A DNA stretch of 64,000 nucleotides from Paenibacillus sp. DCT19 (GCF_003268635.1 NZ_CP029639.1:5872001-5936000); one strand, 5' to 3'; counted from the stretch's first letter, positions 37,694-49,219 are shown. Translations and numbers: made by a program. The notes: generated by a model not told the origin, from the letters alone.

Positions 37694-40600
37694 TTAGTTC
37701 AACGTCGTTCTCACACTTAGGATTGAGGACCAGATGCTTGTATTTTGCTCATTGAATGCCCGGATGCGGTATCTGTGCAAGCTTGAAGGCAGCAACTCTA
37801 CGTGTGCCCACGATGGATCCGTCGTAATTGCAACAACCTGACCATCTGCTTCAATCTCATACGACGATGCGCCCGCAATAGAATCCCAAGTCAATGAAAC
37901 ACTTGTTTTGTCCGCGGTACCTTTGAGCACCGGGGTTGCAAGTTGTGTAGTCTGTATCAGAGATTCACTCCAAGCGCCTGCACCGATCGAATTTTTGGCA
38001 CGAATCCGGAAGGTGTGCTCTGTGTTTGGTGTAAAGTTATTGCGTGAATACGTTGTTCCTGTTACAGCTACAACAACACCATCAACCTCAAGGTCATAAC
38101 CACTAGCTCCTATAGCCGCATTCCATCGTATGGCAATGGCGTTAGCTGTTGTTGTATTTACACTTAAACCAGAAACCACTGCTGGCAACGTACTTGAAGA
38201 ATATATCGCTGTCCAGGCACTGCTATTATTTTCTGTTAATGCACGTACACGGTATTTATGAACTGTCCCACCAAGTAAATCACGGTGTGTGTATGTCGGT
38301 TCACTTACACGATCTACAACGACTCCATCTGCTTCAATCTCATATGCTGTTGCATCTGCAATTGGAGCCCAGTTTAAAGTAATTGCTGTTTCTTCTGATG
38401 TCGTTTTGACAACAGGCACACTAAGCTGAGTATAGGCTGTTACAATCTCGCTCCAGACACCCGTTCCAGCAGCATTTTTGCCGCGGATACGGAAGGTATG
38501 CTCTGTATTAGGTAGTAGACCACTCTTCGTGTAGGCTGTGCCAGAAACGGAAAGAACTTGACCATCAATTTCCAAGTCATAACCTGTTGCACCCGTCACT
38601 GTATTCCACTTCATCGCGATTGCAATAGTCGTTGCATTGCTCACGCTTAGCGCCGATACTGTACCCGGCAGACTAGACTGAGTTAATTTAGCCGTCCATG
38701 CACTGGAATTGTCATCTGTTAATACTCGAATCCGATACGTGTGTACTGTGCCAGGAAGCAAGTTAGAATGCACGTATGAAGGTTCGGTTACTGTATCAAC
38801 TACAACTCCGTCGGCTTCAATCTCATAACTCGTTGCATCTTTGATTTCTGCCCAAGTGAGAGTAATAGTCGTTGCTTCTGATGCAGCCTTCAATACTGGT
38901 GTATTAAACTGTGTTTTCGCTTGAATGACATCGCTCCACGCTCCCACACCAGCGGCATTTTTGGATCTGATCCGGAAGGTATGCTCTGTGTTTGTGATCA
39001 AGCCCGTTTTGTTATAAGCTACGCCTGATACAGGTACCACTACACCATCAATCTCTAGATCATATGCAGTTGCTCCTGTGACAGCGTTCCATTTTAATGC
39101 AATGGCTGTATTGGTCACAGAAGTGGTACTGAGTCCTGATACCGAACCTGGTATTGTATTCTGTGTAAGGACAGCCGTCCAAGCACTGGCATTGGTGTCC
39201 GTCAATGCTCTAACACGATATTTATGAACAGTTCCTGCAAGTAACTTATTATGCACATAGGTTGGCTCATCCACAGTGCCTACGATGGTACCATCTGCTT
39301 CAATTTCATATGCGGTTGCATCTTTAACCTCTGCCCATGTCAAGGTAACCGAGGTCTCTTCAGACATTGCTTTCAAAGCTGGTGTAGTAAGCAGCGTCGT
39401 GCCCGCTAACAGTTCACTCCATGCACCAACACCTGCTGCATTTTTGGAACGAATCCGGAAGGTATGATCTGTATTCGCACCTAATCCACTCTTCGTATAC
39501 ACTAATCCGCTAACTGATACAACCGTACCGTCAATCTCCAGATCATAACCGGTAGCGCCAGTCACTGCATTCCATTTCAATGCAATGGCAGCACTTGTTG
39601 TAGAAGTAACGTTCAGACCGGTTACTGATCCCGGTAATGTACTTTGTGTCAAAATAGCTGTCCAGATACTGCTATTGGTATCGGTCAATGCGCGTACTCG
39701 ATACTTGTGGGCAGTACCCGGAAGGATATCCTCATGGGTGTATTTAGGATTAGTAACGGTTCCAACGACAACCCCATCGGCTTCAACTTCATACTTGGTC
39801 GCATCGGTAACCTCTGGCCATGTAATCGTGATTGCCGTCTCCACAGATGCTGCCTTCAGTACAGGCACACTCAACTGTGTTACACCTGTCACCAGATCAC
39901 TCCATGCACCCACACCTGCTGCATTTTTGGAACGAATTCGGAAGGTATGATCCGTATTCGCACCTAGACCACTTTTCGTATACACTAATCCGCTAACTGA
40001 TACAACCGTGCCGTCAATCTCCAGATCGTACCCAGTTGCTCCTGTCACCGCATTCCATTTCAGTGCAATGGCTGCGCTTGTTGTAGAAGTAATTGTGAGG
40101 CCTGTAACAGAGCCTGGTAGAGTATTTCGAGATAGAACAGCTGTCCACGCACCTGTGTTATCTTCTGTTAACGCACGCACACGGTATTTATGTGCTGTTC
40201 CAGGCAACAAGTTGCCATGTTGGTACGTCGGTTCACTTACCGTTCCTACAATGATTCCGTCTGCCTCAATCTCATATTTCGTAGCATCTGTAACATCAGG
40301 CCAGGTTAATGTAATCGACGTTTCTTCGGATGTACCTGTCAATACAGGTGTATTAAGCATCGTTGTGCTAAGAATTGCTTCACTCCATGCGCCCACTCCA
40401 GCGGCATTCTTGGAACGTACGCGGAACGTATGATCCGTATTCGCCCCTAGGCCACTCTTCGTATAAACCAATCCGCTGACCGGCACAACCGTGCCATCAA
40501 TTTCTAGGTCATATCCGGTTGCACCCGTAACTGCGTTCCATTTCAGCGCAATAGCTACGTTCGTTACCGAAGTTACATTTAACCCTGTCACAGATCCGGG

Positions 40601-43161
40601 CAATGTATTTTGCGACAAAACAGCAGTCCATGCACTCGTGTTCGTTTCTGTCAAAGCACGTACGCGGTATTTATGTGCTGTTCCAGGTAACAAATTCATA
40701 TGTTGATATGTCGGTTCATTAACCGTACCTACAATGATTCCATCTGCCTCAATTTCATACTTTGTTGCATCAGCTACATCGGCCCAAGTTAATTTAATAG
40801 CTGTTTCTTCTGAAGCTGCTTTCAACACTGGTGTGTTTAGTAGCGTGGTTGCTGTAATCACTTCGCTCCATGCACCTACACCTGCTGCATTTTTGGAACG
40901 TACGCGGAAGGTGTGCTCTGTATTGGCTGCAAGTGCCGTTTTGTTATACGTCAATGCACTGACTGGGATGATAGTTCCATCAATCTCCAGATCATACCCA
41001 GTTGCTCCTGTTACTTTGTTCCACTTCACTGCTAAAGTTGTATTGGTGGCCGTAGTCACAATCAGACCTGCAACAGAATCAGGTAGCGTGCTTTGTGTTA
41101 ATACCGTTGTCCATGCACTAGTATTATTCACCGTGGCAACACGTACACGATATTTGTGAGATGTACCCGGCAATATATCCAGATGTGTGAATGTCGGCTC
41201 TGTAACAGTGGATACCACTCCATCCGCTTCAATCTCATATTCGGTAGCATCCGGTATAGCCGGCCATGTTAGTGTTATAGCCTTTTCTTCTGCTGTGGCC
41301 TTTAATACAGGTGTATTAAACTGCGTTAAACTTGTTACAGGCTCACTCCATGCCCCTGCCCCTGCAGTGTTCTTCGAGCGAATTCGGAAGGTGTGCTCTG
41401 TATTGGCTTCAAGCGCTCTCTTCGTGTATGTCGAACCTGTAACTGCAACCGTCGCTCCATCAATTTCTAGATCATACCCCGTAGCACCTGATACAACATT
41501 CCATTTCAACGTGATCGCTGCATTCGTTGTCGCACTAACCACTAGTCCGTCAACGGAACCTGGTAACGTATTTTGTGCTTTGATCGCTGACCATGCACTT
41601 GTGTTGTTCTCACTGATTGCTCGTACACGATATTTATGCGCTGTTCCCGGTGTGAGTCCTGAATGTGAATAGATCAGCTCTTCTATCCCTTCAACAATAA
41701 CTCCATCTGCCTCAACTTCGTATGAGGTAGCCCCCTCAACTGCTGCCCAAACAAGAATAACCTCTTCTTGAGAAGGACTAGTCTCAACTACAGGTGTGGT
41801 CATCTGGGTAATGCCTGTGATGGAATCACTCCAGCTTCCTGCTCCACCCGCATTTTTAGGTCGAATTCTAACACTATACTCTGTATTTGCTGTCAGTCCT
41901 GTTTTGCTATACGTAGTTCCAGTAACAGCTGTAATTGCTCCATTGATCTCAAGGTCATATCCTGTAGCCCCCTTAACCCCTGCCCAAGCCAGAGTCAGCT
42001 TATTCAGGGTCGCATCGGTAACCATCAATCCATCGGCACGATCCGGTACCGTTAGCTGACTTACAGATTTACTCCATGCACTTTCATTGGTAGCTGAGAA
42101 GGCCTTCAGCGTGTAGGTGTGTGTTGAATTAGCTTCTAGCCCCTCATGCACGTAGGAGCTCACATTCCCGATTTCAATCGGTGTGCCACCATCAATCTGT
42201 AATTGGTAACGCTCTGCGAATTCTACTGCCTTCCACTCAATCGTATTTTTACTTTCTTCGGAATTTACTTTCAGCACTGGCTTCTCCAGTGAAGTTGTGA
42301 TTACAAACGGCTCACTCCACTGTCCTGTTCCTATGGTGTTAATCCCACGCACTCTGTAAGTGTATGTAGTATTCGGTTTAATTGGAGTGGTTTGATATTG
42401 CACCCCAAAAAACGGTTCTTTCACTTCACCATTTTCTTCAATCTCATATTGCACCGCTTGGTCAGCAGCATTCCATTTCACATTAATTGCCGTATCACTT
42501 GCAGTCGCCGCTAAATCAGTAGGCGTAGCTGGAACTGTAGTAATCGGTGTCTTAATGCCGGTTTCTTTCACAAAACTAAAGGATTCTGCTTTTCGAGTAT
42601 AATACGGATTCAGGTTGGAGACGAAATCAACCACCTTACCTGTGTCGGCATTAATAACCAAACTGAGTTGCGCTGTTTCAAAACTTTGCACATATCTGGG
42701 TGTCTCCAAACCCAATTCATCCACCTTGGAAATATTCCAGTATCCGGGCTCCATCCCAGACTGTCTGTACTCCATAACGCTGTAATACTCCCATACCTCA
42801 TTGAAATCAATAAGAAATGCATTATTCACTGTGCCAGCGTAAGTTGACGTATACGAGCCGAATGTTACGTTGGTAATGTCCTTTACCGTCCCCTGAATTG
42901 ACTGACTTCTTGAAAAAGAATATCCCTTAGCTGAAAAGCTGTACGATCTCACCCAACCCAGATCAATTGGTTCCTGATTCACGCTGATTGTGTCGCCCTG
43001 CCGTGAGAGGACATAACGATAATCCTTATCAGATGATACAATCGTACCGCTCGCTGCATGTGCACGGTTCCCCCGTACACGCCAAACTGTCCGAATACCA
43101 GTACAAATACTAGTAAACGGACAGTCCATACATACAATCCATTTTTTCGTCTTGCAACCAC
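37694..43161 (-). CDS. Secreted protein with twenty fibronectin type III repeats, apparent frameshift at the signal peptide
   Basis: The main frame (43129-37694, 1811 codons) has a unique N-terminal domain of about 200 residues and then twenty FN3 domains of 80-90 residues in ten alternating A-B pairs. A units have LKWNAVTGATGYDLEIDG; B units have LTWAEVKDATAYEIEADG and SAWTAVLTQNTLPGSV. Several pairs are nearly identical. The main frame has no signal peptide. The overlapping frame from GTG 43161, behind AAGGGGAG, encodes one (basic start, then LLVFVLVFGQFGVYGG) and joins AHAASGTIVSSDKDYRY if one G is restored in the C5 run at 43070-43074. Likely an extracellular adhesin or matrix protein. 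It interrupts the comFC-yvyF neighbourhood found in B. subtilis. Confidence 0.85.
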
Positions 43162-43523
43162 CGTTCTTCTCCCCTTCAAATAGATATATTGTGCCCCTCC
43201 CGAAGCTGTCACCTGTGGTAAATGGCAGAATTATCTATTCTACACTATTACAGCAATCCCTCTTTTTTGCATGGAAATTTTTTCTTAATTGTAAACTCTC
43301 ATCATTATTTCGTTAAACAACTGATATTCAAAATGATTTTAATGCATAAAAGATGGACTCATACAGTATTTACTCATTAATAAAAGAACATATATTCGCA
43401 CCGAAGATATAGTCCTTTTTTCGTTTTCAAGAGGAGTTATCTCGTTAAAGCTAATCACAACTATATAGACAGTTTTTCTTCATATTCTCATCAAAATTAG
43501 TTCCTTGCGCCATCCATAGAAGT
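43162..43523. other. Non-coding gap between comFC and the fibronectin-repeat gene
   Basis: About 360 AT-rich bases with no credible open frame. It must hold the promoter of the fibronectin gene, but I cannot single out a consensus promoter, and I see no strong terminator behind comFC. Confidence 0.35.
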
Positions 43524-44642
43524 TCAAGATCTCGCTAATGTTAAGGTGTAAATCTCGATAGGTATGCCGTGAGAATATCCTGTATTCAATATAACCCGTC
43601 CACAAACATCCAAGGTGCTCCCTGTTGTATAAATGTCATCTACAAGTAGCAAGCGTAGCGGCTGCCTTAGATTAGTAGTGGGGTTGGTCATTGATGATGG
43701 ATGCGTTGAATGTTGTACTTCTTCGTATATAGAAGAGGTTGCGGGGAGCTGGAGTGGGTGCACTTGTGAATGGTAATGAGCCTCCCCTTGCAGTGATTGC
43801 AATAGCTCCACACCATTCGGCTGGATGGCGAAAGCATCCTGCATCGTCTGAATCCGCTCGCCGCGTGTTTTGAAGCTCTGCTTCGTGGTGTTGATCTGGC
43901 GTTGCAACAGATCAACGAGGGGCAGGCGGGTCGCTGCAGCAAGTCCAGCAGCGAGTCGCTCTGCCTGATTGAAGCCGCGCTCGGCCAGGCGCTCAGCGCT
44001 GACGGGAACGTAAGTTACCGCGTCAGGCCGCCATCGCGGCTTGGAGCTTTGGAGCAGCGACAGCGGATTGCGGGTCGCCGCGAGTAGGTTGGCTCGCACA
44101 TCTGCTGATGTGTGCGAGCGGTTTTGCTGAGCGTGCCCTTCATGGGGCGCGCTTGGTCGGGGTGGATGCTGTCCCGCATTCACCTGGTTCTGGGCAAAGG
44201 TGGCGGCATGAGCCACAGGAGCAAGGGGTTCTTTTGCCAAAGCAGCAGTCATCTCTTCGCTCATCGCCTGAAACGCCTGCACGAGCAGTGACGTTAGGAG
44301 CGGGGCATAGCGCTGATGTCCTCGGAATTTGTACATGCCAATCCATTCTTTCATTAATTCATTGTATTGAACGGCGCTGCGGTTGCAGGTGAAGGAGCGG
44401 TTTTGCATATGCGGGCGGGCACAGTCAGGGCAACCCATTCCCCGACCACACCGCGGACAACGGATGGAACGAATCCACGGAATTCGCTCCACACACTTGA
44501 GACATATTCCAGGATACGTCGAAGATAGGAGCGATCGTGTGTTACAGGTTAGGCAAGTTACTCCTGGCGGGGCAAGCAGATGGTGTAGTCGCCGGGTCAG
44601 TGGCTGTAGGTGTTCGGTAATCGCGTCAAGCCAATAGGGCAT
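43524..44642 (-). CDS. comFC: ComFC family competence protein (phosphoribosyltransferase fold)
   Basis: A 372-residue protein for uptake or processing of transforming DNA. The N-terminus has a zinc site (CLTC, CLKC, CPRCGRGMGCPDC at about residues 30-77), followed by YNELMKEWIGMYKFRGH, and the C-terminal half has the PRTase motif LLLVDDIYTTGSTLD. Family members are usually about 230-250 residues. This one is longer because of a low-complexity Ala/His/Pro insert at about 135-195 and a second insert at about 280-320. The middle is visibly GC-richer than the ends. It lies 150 bases behind comFA, and comFB is absent. Confidence 0.9.
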   Translation of the reverse strand: MPYWLDAITEHLQPLTRRLHHLLAPPGVTCLTCNTRSLLSSTYPGICLKCVERIPWIRSIRCPRCGRGMGCPDCARPHMQNRSFTCNRSAVQYNELMKEWIGMYKFRGHQRYAPLLTSLLVQAFQAMSEEMTAALAKEPLAPVAHAATFAQNQVNAGQHPPRPSAPHEGHAQQNRSHTSADVRANLLAATRNPLSLLQSSKPRWRPDAVTYVPVSAERLAERGFNQAERLAAGLAAATRLPLVDLLQRQINTTKQSFKTRGERIQTMQDAFAIQPNGVELLQSLQGEAHYHSQVHPLQLPATSSIYEEVQHSTHPSSMTNPTTNLRQPLRLLLVDDIYTTGSTLDVCGRVILNTGYSHGIPIEIYTLTLARS

Positions 44643-44792
44643 GAGGGTAGCCTCCAGTCGTTGGATTGTTTTGCACTGCGTATAGGTGCATTGAGTTCTT
44701 TATGGGTGCTTGTATTTGAGAGTTAATTGTTTCGTGAAGCCAAAAGTTCAGCTCTGTACGTATTCGTCACCTGGCGCGCCTGTACTAACTAT

Positions 44793-46693
44793 TTAGTTTC
44801 GCTTTTTCGTTGGATGTAGATAGCCTTTGCGGTGGGCAATGCTGTTCATTTTTTTGATCTGACCCACGGCTTTCACTTGAGATCGTGTACGGCGAGATGA
44901 TGCAAAGACAACTCTTCCTTTTGGATCATCCATGGAGCGCCCTGCTCGGCCAGCCATCTGCACGAGGGAAGCTTCGTCGAAAAGTCCGTTATCTGCATCC
45001 AGAATAAATACATCACTCCGTGGAATAGTGACACCCCGCTCCAGAATCGTCGTGGTTACGAGCAGGCGGATGGTGCGTTCACGAAAAGCGATAACTTTAC
45101 TGGCACGCTCAGCGTCCTGAGATGATGTGCCTTCGATATGAATTTGTGGGAATTGACGACGCATGAGGTTCACAAACGCCTCAATCTGCGCAATTCGGGT
45201 AACAAAAACGAAGATTTGTGCATCTCTCTGTAATGAAATCTGAATGCCTTTCTTCAGAGCAGCTGGAATACTGCCTTGCCGAATGCACTGAGCCACCGTG
45301 GACATCTTCAACAGCTGAGGTACAGGCAATGGGTGACGATGAAAACGTACGGGTACTCTCGCATGAAGTAATCTTCCTTGTGCAACTTCTCTCTGCAGCC
45401 TGGATGGAGGGGTAGCAGATAAATACACAAAATGTCCGTCAGGCTTGCACGAGTGCGTGGCCGCATGGGCGAGCATCGGATCATTATGGTAAGGAAATGC
45501 ATCTAATTCGTCGATGATCACTAGGTCAAACCCTCGGTAGAAACGCATGAGCTGATGCGTGGTCGCCAAGGTGAGCTGGGCGTCTTTCCAACGTTCGGTG
45601 CTGCCGCCATAGAGTGTAGCGAGTGAAATGTCTGGAAATGCCTTCGCAAGCCGCGGAGCCAGCTCCAATACGACGTCCCTGCGCGGTGTAGCGACGAGTG
45701 CTCGACCGCCACGCTCCAAAATGTGGTTCAATAGTGGAAAAATCATCTCGGTCTTACCAGCTCCTGTCACAGCCCACAGCAAAAACTTCCCCGGCTCGCC
45801 CCCTGCGGGCGGCTTAGCCAAAAAAGCCAGCGCCGCGGCAGCCGCCTCGCTCTGCGCAGGGCTAAGCCCCCACCGGCTCAAATCATCGCCGGTGGAAACA
45901 CCCGCCGTGCCACGCGATGCTCCGCCGCGTACGGGCACGGCTCCAGGCGCTGCGCTACGCAGCAGCAGCGCACAGGCACGGCTGCGCCCCAGCGCGAGGC
46001 AAGCCTCGCAGTAGGCACACGCCGCTTGGCCGCAAGCAGCGCAGGGCACGCGCTGCTCGGCTACGCTGCCACACCGGCGGCAGCGCGGCGCGCTCTGCGC
46101 GCTACCAAGCCACGCACGGCGATGCCGCGTGGCAGGCCATTCCAGGGCGGCAGCGATGCTTAGCCGCCCATGTAGGTGCGCGAGCTGCGCAGCCGCGCGC
46201 CAGGCAGAGGCAAGCGGCGGGGCGGTGTCCGCCAGCAGCGCCTCTGCCTCGGCCGCCAGTAATTGGCGGCCGTGTAATTGCTCAGCCAGCAGGGCAGCGC
46301 CCTGTTCGAGCTGAGCCCATGCCCAGGCGGGATACGACTCTGTCATCCCGCCCCGCCACCCCCACCCCGCAGTGCGGCAGCTTCATGCCTGCCGCCACCT
46401 GCGCTACGCCGGGCTTCGTGTTCCCCAGAAGCCCGCTCATACGCTTCTATTTTGCCGCGCACATATGCCTGCCACTGTTCTTCCCGCCACTGATCCATAT
46501 CTCGTTCCATGCGAAAATGCTCTACCATCCACGATGCCTGGCTTAACGGTAACGCCTCATGCAGCAACAGCCAACGAGACACACGTCGACCACTCGCTCC
46601 CTCCACCCACCAACTCACATCCACACGGATGTCCAGTGACAACATCATGCTCCATCCAAGCTCTACCCTACATACATACAACGCCACTCTCAC
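44793..46693 (-). CDS. comFA: ComFA family DNA translocase/helicase, apparent frameshift
   Basis: ATP-dependent motor for single-stranded DNA uptake in competence. The main frame (46346-44793) contains the four-cysteine zinc site (CRRCGSVAEQRVPCAACG, then CEACL), Walker A VTGAGKTEM, a DEAD-like box IIDELD and the motif-VI segment MAGRAGRSM. A second frame just upstream (46693-46343, GTG start behind GGGAGGGG) gives 116 residues with VALYVCRVELGW and WLLLHEALPLSQASWM. I recall similar segments at the N-terminus of longer Paenibacillus ComFA proteins. The frames overlap as ATGA inside G/C runs (46347-46368), so one lost base may have split one gene. The N-terminal half is strikingly GC-rich and Ala-rich. 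Confidence 0.85.
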
Positions 46694-46760
46694 TGTGTTC
46701 CCCTCCCTTTTTCTCATCAAGATGCACAATTCAATCCACACTCACATCCAAGTAAAACGA

Positions 46761-46803
46761 AAAAAGCACATGCTCTCCCAGCGATTCGCCGGCGCATGTG
46801 CTT
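46761..46803 (-). terminator. Intrinsic terminator behind the small secreted protein gene
   Basis: AAGCACATGC (46764-46773) pairs with GCATGTGCTT (46794-46803), then TTTTTCG on the minus strand. Confidence 0.8.
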
Positions 46804-46836
46804 CATGTCCATTTTTTCAAACACTAATTATTCTAT

Positions 46837-47130
46837 TTACTGTTCTTCATCCTTTTCATGACATGGCTGCCCTGGTGCGGCAGTACATACAAGAATAGAT
46901 TCTTCAGGCTCAAGTACACGTCCATTGAACATGAACTTAAATGTCGTGTCAGGCGAGGTACCGTATATATCCGGAATATCTTGCACATCAAAATCATCTA
47001 AGGACAGGTTCTCCTGTGTAGGAAGGTCATCCATATTATCGGTTTCAGCAACTATTGTGTTTGGATCAACACTTAGGCCACTATAGATTATACCAAACAA
47101 CACTAGCAAACTAATTAAAGACTGCTTCAA
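46837..47130 (-). CDS. Small secreted acidic protein of unknown function
   Basis: From TTG 47130, with GAGGTG six bases upstream, it encodes 97 residues: a hydrophobic N-terminal segment (LISLLVLFGIIYSGL), then a very acidic stretch (DNMDDLPTQENLSLDDFDVQDIPD) and a C-terminal end with two cysteines (CTAAPGQPC) that could form a disulphide. A longer frame from 47184 is possible but lacks a ribosome site. It is followed by a strong terminator. It lies upstream of comFA. No family was recognised. Confidence 0.6.
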   Translation of the reverse strand: MKQSLISLLVLFGIIYSGLSVDPNTIVAETDNMDDLPTQENLSLDDFDVQDIPDIYGTSPDTTFKFMFNGRVLEPEESILVCTAAPGQPCHEKDEEQ

Positions 47131-47184
47131 TTCTTTCACCTCAGTAATTCGTCCATTCCGCTGATATGTACACATTCCAATCAT

Positions 47185-47660
47185 TATCCATAATAAGTAA
47201 TTATATGGACATCACTACCATCGGTCAACTCTCACATCCTTGCAACAATAAGACAACTATTAAGAAGCAAGCTACTAAGAGGTAGATCACATATTCGCAA
47301 AAGATATATTTGGCAAAGGTGCCTCTATTGCTATCCTTCATTCATAGGAGTCAATTCACCCTATAGAATACTTTTGAGCATTCCTCTAATAACGAGAATC
47401 TTTCTAATTATTATGCGAAACTTTTTCCAGAAGAAATCGTCTATACTTTTAAGTTAAGAATTCCGAGTTCAAATGAGTCTATGGCAATGGGATATCAGCG
47501 AGTCAAAAAGCATATGTCCTAAGAGCGTCCATTGTACAATCGATCTAACTCGAATCGTCCCAATGTAGTTTCGCTCTGCAACATCCAATTCTTTAGCGCA
47601 ATATCCATACATTGCATAAAAACCCATTTCCAATTTAATAGCAACCTTGACTACAATTAC
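47185..47660. other. Non-coding stretch between two small genes
   Basis: About 480 AT-rich bases without a plausible gene. It presumably contains the promoter of the small secreted protein. No known RNA or repeat was recognised. Confidence 0.35.
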
Positions 47661-47690
47661 AAAAAAAGACTACAGCCAATGCTGTAATCT
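47661..47690 (-). terminator. Intrinsic terminator behind the membrane-anchored hypothetical gene
   Basis: AGACTACAGC (47667-47676) against GCTGTAATCT (47681-47690), a four-base loop, then TTTTTTT on the minus strand. Confidence 0.8.
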
Positions 47691-47736
47691 TTTCTGCGGA
47701 TCTATACAACCTGACTAATCCAGGTCACAACATTGT

Positions 47737-48117
47737 TCACAGCTTAGATTCACGTAGGTCAATTAAACGAACCCCATGCTTCTCCGTCTGTAGAGCCTGT
47801 TCCATATCAGAGGGAACAACAGGCAAGTAAGATAGCTCCATGCCTTGCCTGAGCATTAGCTTCTCAATAATACGAACTGTCTCCGTTTCCTTACGTTCAG
47901 CGACAACCGTCATCGTGAAGCTTTTTCCACGGTAGAGCAATTCCCGGCAAAGTGCCCTTACAATACCTTCGATCCGATGTTCCTGATTAGAAGGAATGAG
48001 CAGAATCTGCTCGAAGCCTTCGGATTCCGGACGGGATAGATGGCGCTGGTGTATCGCATGAACGGCCACTGCCGCCAGGAAGTATATGAGCAGAATCATA
48101 GTCAAATGAGCAACCAT
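47737..48117 (-). CDS. Membrane-anchored hypothetical protein
   Basis: From ATG 48117, behind GAGGAGGTG, it encodes 126 residues. One N-terminal membrane helix (about 3-20, LTMILLIYFLAAVAVHAI) is followed by a cytoplasmic alpha/beta domain of about 100 residues (FEQILLIPSNQEHRIEGIVRAL). The longer frame from 48192 is not supported. It lies behind degU where B. subtilis has yviA, but I do not claim homology. Its topology suggests a small sensor or adaptor. No family was recognised. Confidence 0.7.
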   Translation of the reverse strand: MVAHLTMILLIYFLAAVAVHAIHQRHLSRPESEGFEQILLIPSNQEHRIEGIVRALCRELLYRGKSFTMTVVAERKETETVRIIEKLMLRQGMELSYLPVVPSDMEQALQTEKHGVRLIDLRESKL

Positions 48118-48492
48118 GGCAACTGCACCTCCTCGGAAGGTTATGCTCACCCGTGGCGAACATCCCTGTATACAGCAGTATATGCCGCACACTACGAAGG
48201 GTTACAGTTACATATGTGAAGACTCACATCGCTTATCTCGCGTATTCCAAGATACTATCTTGTACAACCTCTTATCCCCGATCGACGCTGGAGACAAAAG
48301 AAAGGCTAGATCATTACTCATCCATGCTCAACGTTGAACAGATGTTCCGTACACCTTTACTCTTTGCTCATTTGCAGCAATAAAGTCTATTAACCCGCGA
48401 AGTAATCCAATATTTGGAAAAGGCGCGAGTGAACAGTAATCTATAATCAAACTTTTAACTAATCATACATAGGTACTTTTCATTAATAAAAA
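48118..48492. other. Non-coding gap behind degU
   Basis: About 375 bases. No terminator with a T-run was found right after degU. Two overlapping plus-strand open frames (about 48116-48383) lack ribosome sites and are dismissed. Confidence 0.3.
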
Positions 48493-49215
48493 TTAGAGCG
48501 TAACCCAACCATATTTGATCGAGTTGATAACAGCCTGTGTACGGTCATCCACTTCCATCTTCTGCAGAATGCTGCTGACATGGTTTTTAACGGTTTTTTC
48601 ACTGATGAACAAGAATTCACCAATCATTTTATTGCTCTTACCTTCGGCCATCAAACGCAATACTTCAGCCTCACGACGAGTCAATGGGTTATTATCGCCA
48701 GCGACAAACTTCACGCCTGCCTCTTTGGAAGTTCCCTCACTCATCGCACCAGTTTCATTCAGATACGTCATACGACGCAATTGCATAATCAATTTGCCTG
48801 TTACTTTAGGGTGGATAAATGCATGTCCCTCATGAACAGAACGAATCGCATTAATTAGAGACTCTGCCTCCATATCCTTCAGCAAGTATCCGTTAGCCCC
48901 TTTACGAAGCGTTTCAAATACATAGCTCTCATCATCATGGATCGACAAAATAATAACTTTGACATCCGGGAACAGCTCACGCAATTTCTCTGTTGCTTCA
49001 ACCCCGTTCTCGATTGGCATGTTGATGTCCATCAAGACGATGTCTGGTTTCTCCTGATTGCAGAATTCGAGCACTTGAATTCCATCGCCACATTCACCGA
49101 TGACCTCAATGTCGTCCTCCATATTCAAAATGCGTTTAAGCCCTTCACGGAACAGCTGATGATCATCAGCCAAAAGAACTTTAATTGATGTTTTACCAGT
49201 ATCACGGTTTTCCAT
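48493..49215 (-). CDS. degU: Two-component response regulator DegU
   Basis: A 240-residue NarL/LuxR-type regulator. The receiver domain has the acidic pair LLADDH and the phospho-acceptor Asp in VLMDINMP; the C-terminal helix-turn-helix has LTRREAEVLRLMAEGKSNKMI and SEKTVKNHVSSIL. It controls motility, competence and exoenzymes in Bacillus, fitting the neighbouring flagellar and comF genes. Its ribosome site AAAGGAG overlaps the degS stop region, so the two are coupled. Confidence 0.96.
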   Translation of the reverse strand: MENRDTGKTSIKVLLADDHQLFREGLKRILNMEDDIEVIGECGDGIQVLEFCNQEKPDIVLMDINMPIENGVEATEKLRELFPDVKVIILSIHDDESYVFETLRKGANGYLLKDMEAESLINAIRSVHEGHAFIHPKVTGKLIMQLRRMTYLNETGAMSEGTSKEAGVKFVAGDNNPLTRREAEVLRLMAEGKSNKMIGEFLFISEKTVKNHVSSILQKMEVDDRTQAVINSIKYGWVTL

Positions 49216-49219
49216 CCTG

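Noticed and set aside
38000..42300. Regularly spaced similar blocks resembling a CRISPR or satellite array
   Set aside because: The period of about 520 bases follows the fibronectin domain pairs and stays in one reading frame; it is coding repetition.
45917..46546. 209-codon plus-strand frame opposite comFA
   Set aside because: Produced by the GC-rich composition of comFA; the product is an Arg/Ala/Pro low-complexity string.
48116..48383. Plus-strand small frames in the gap behind degU
   Set aside because: No ribosome sites; partly antisense to the membrane-anchored hypothetical gene.
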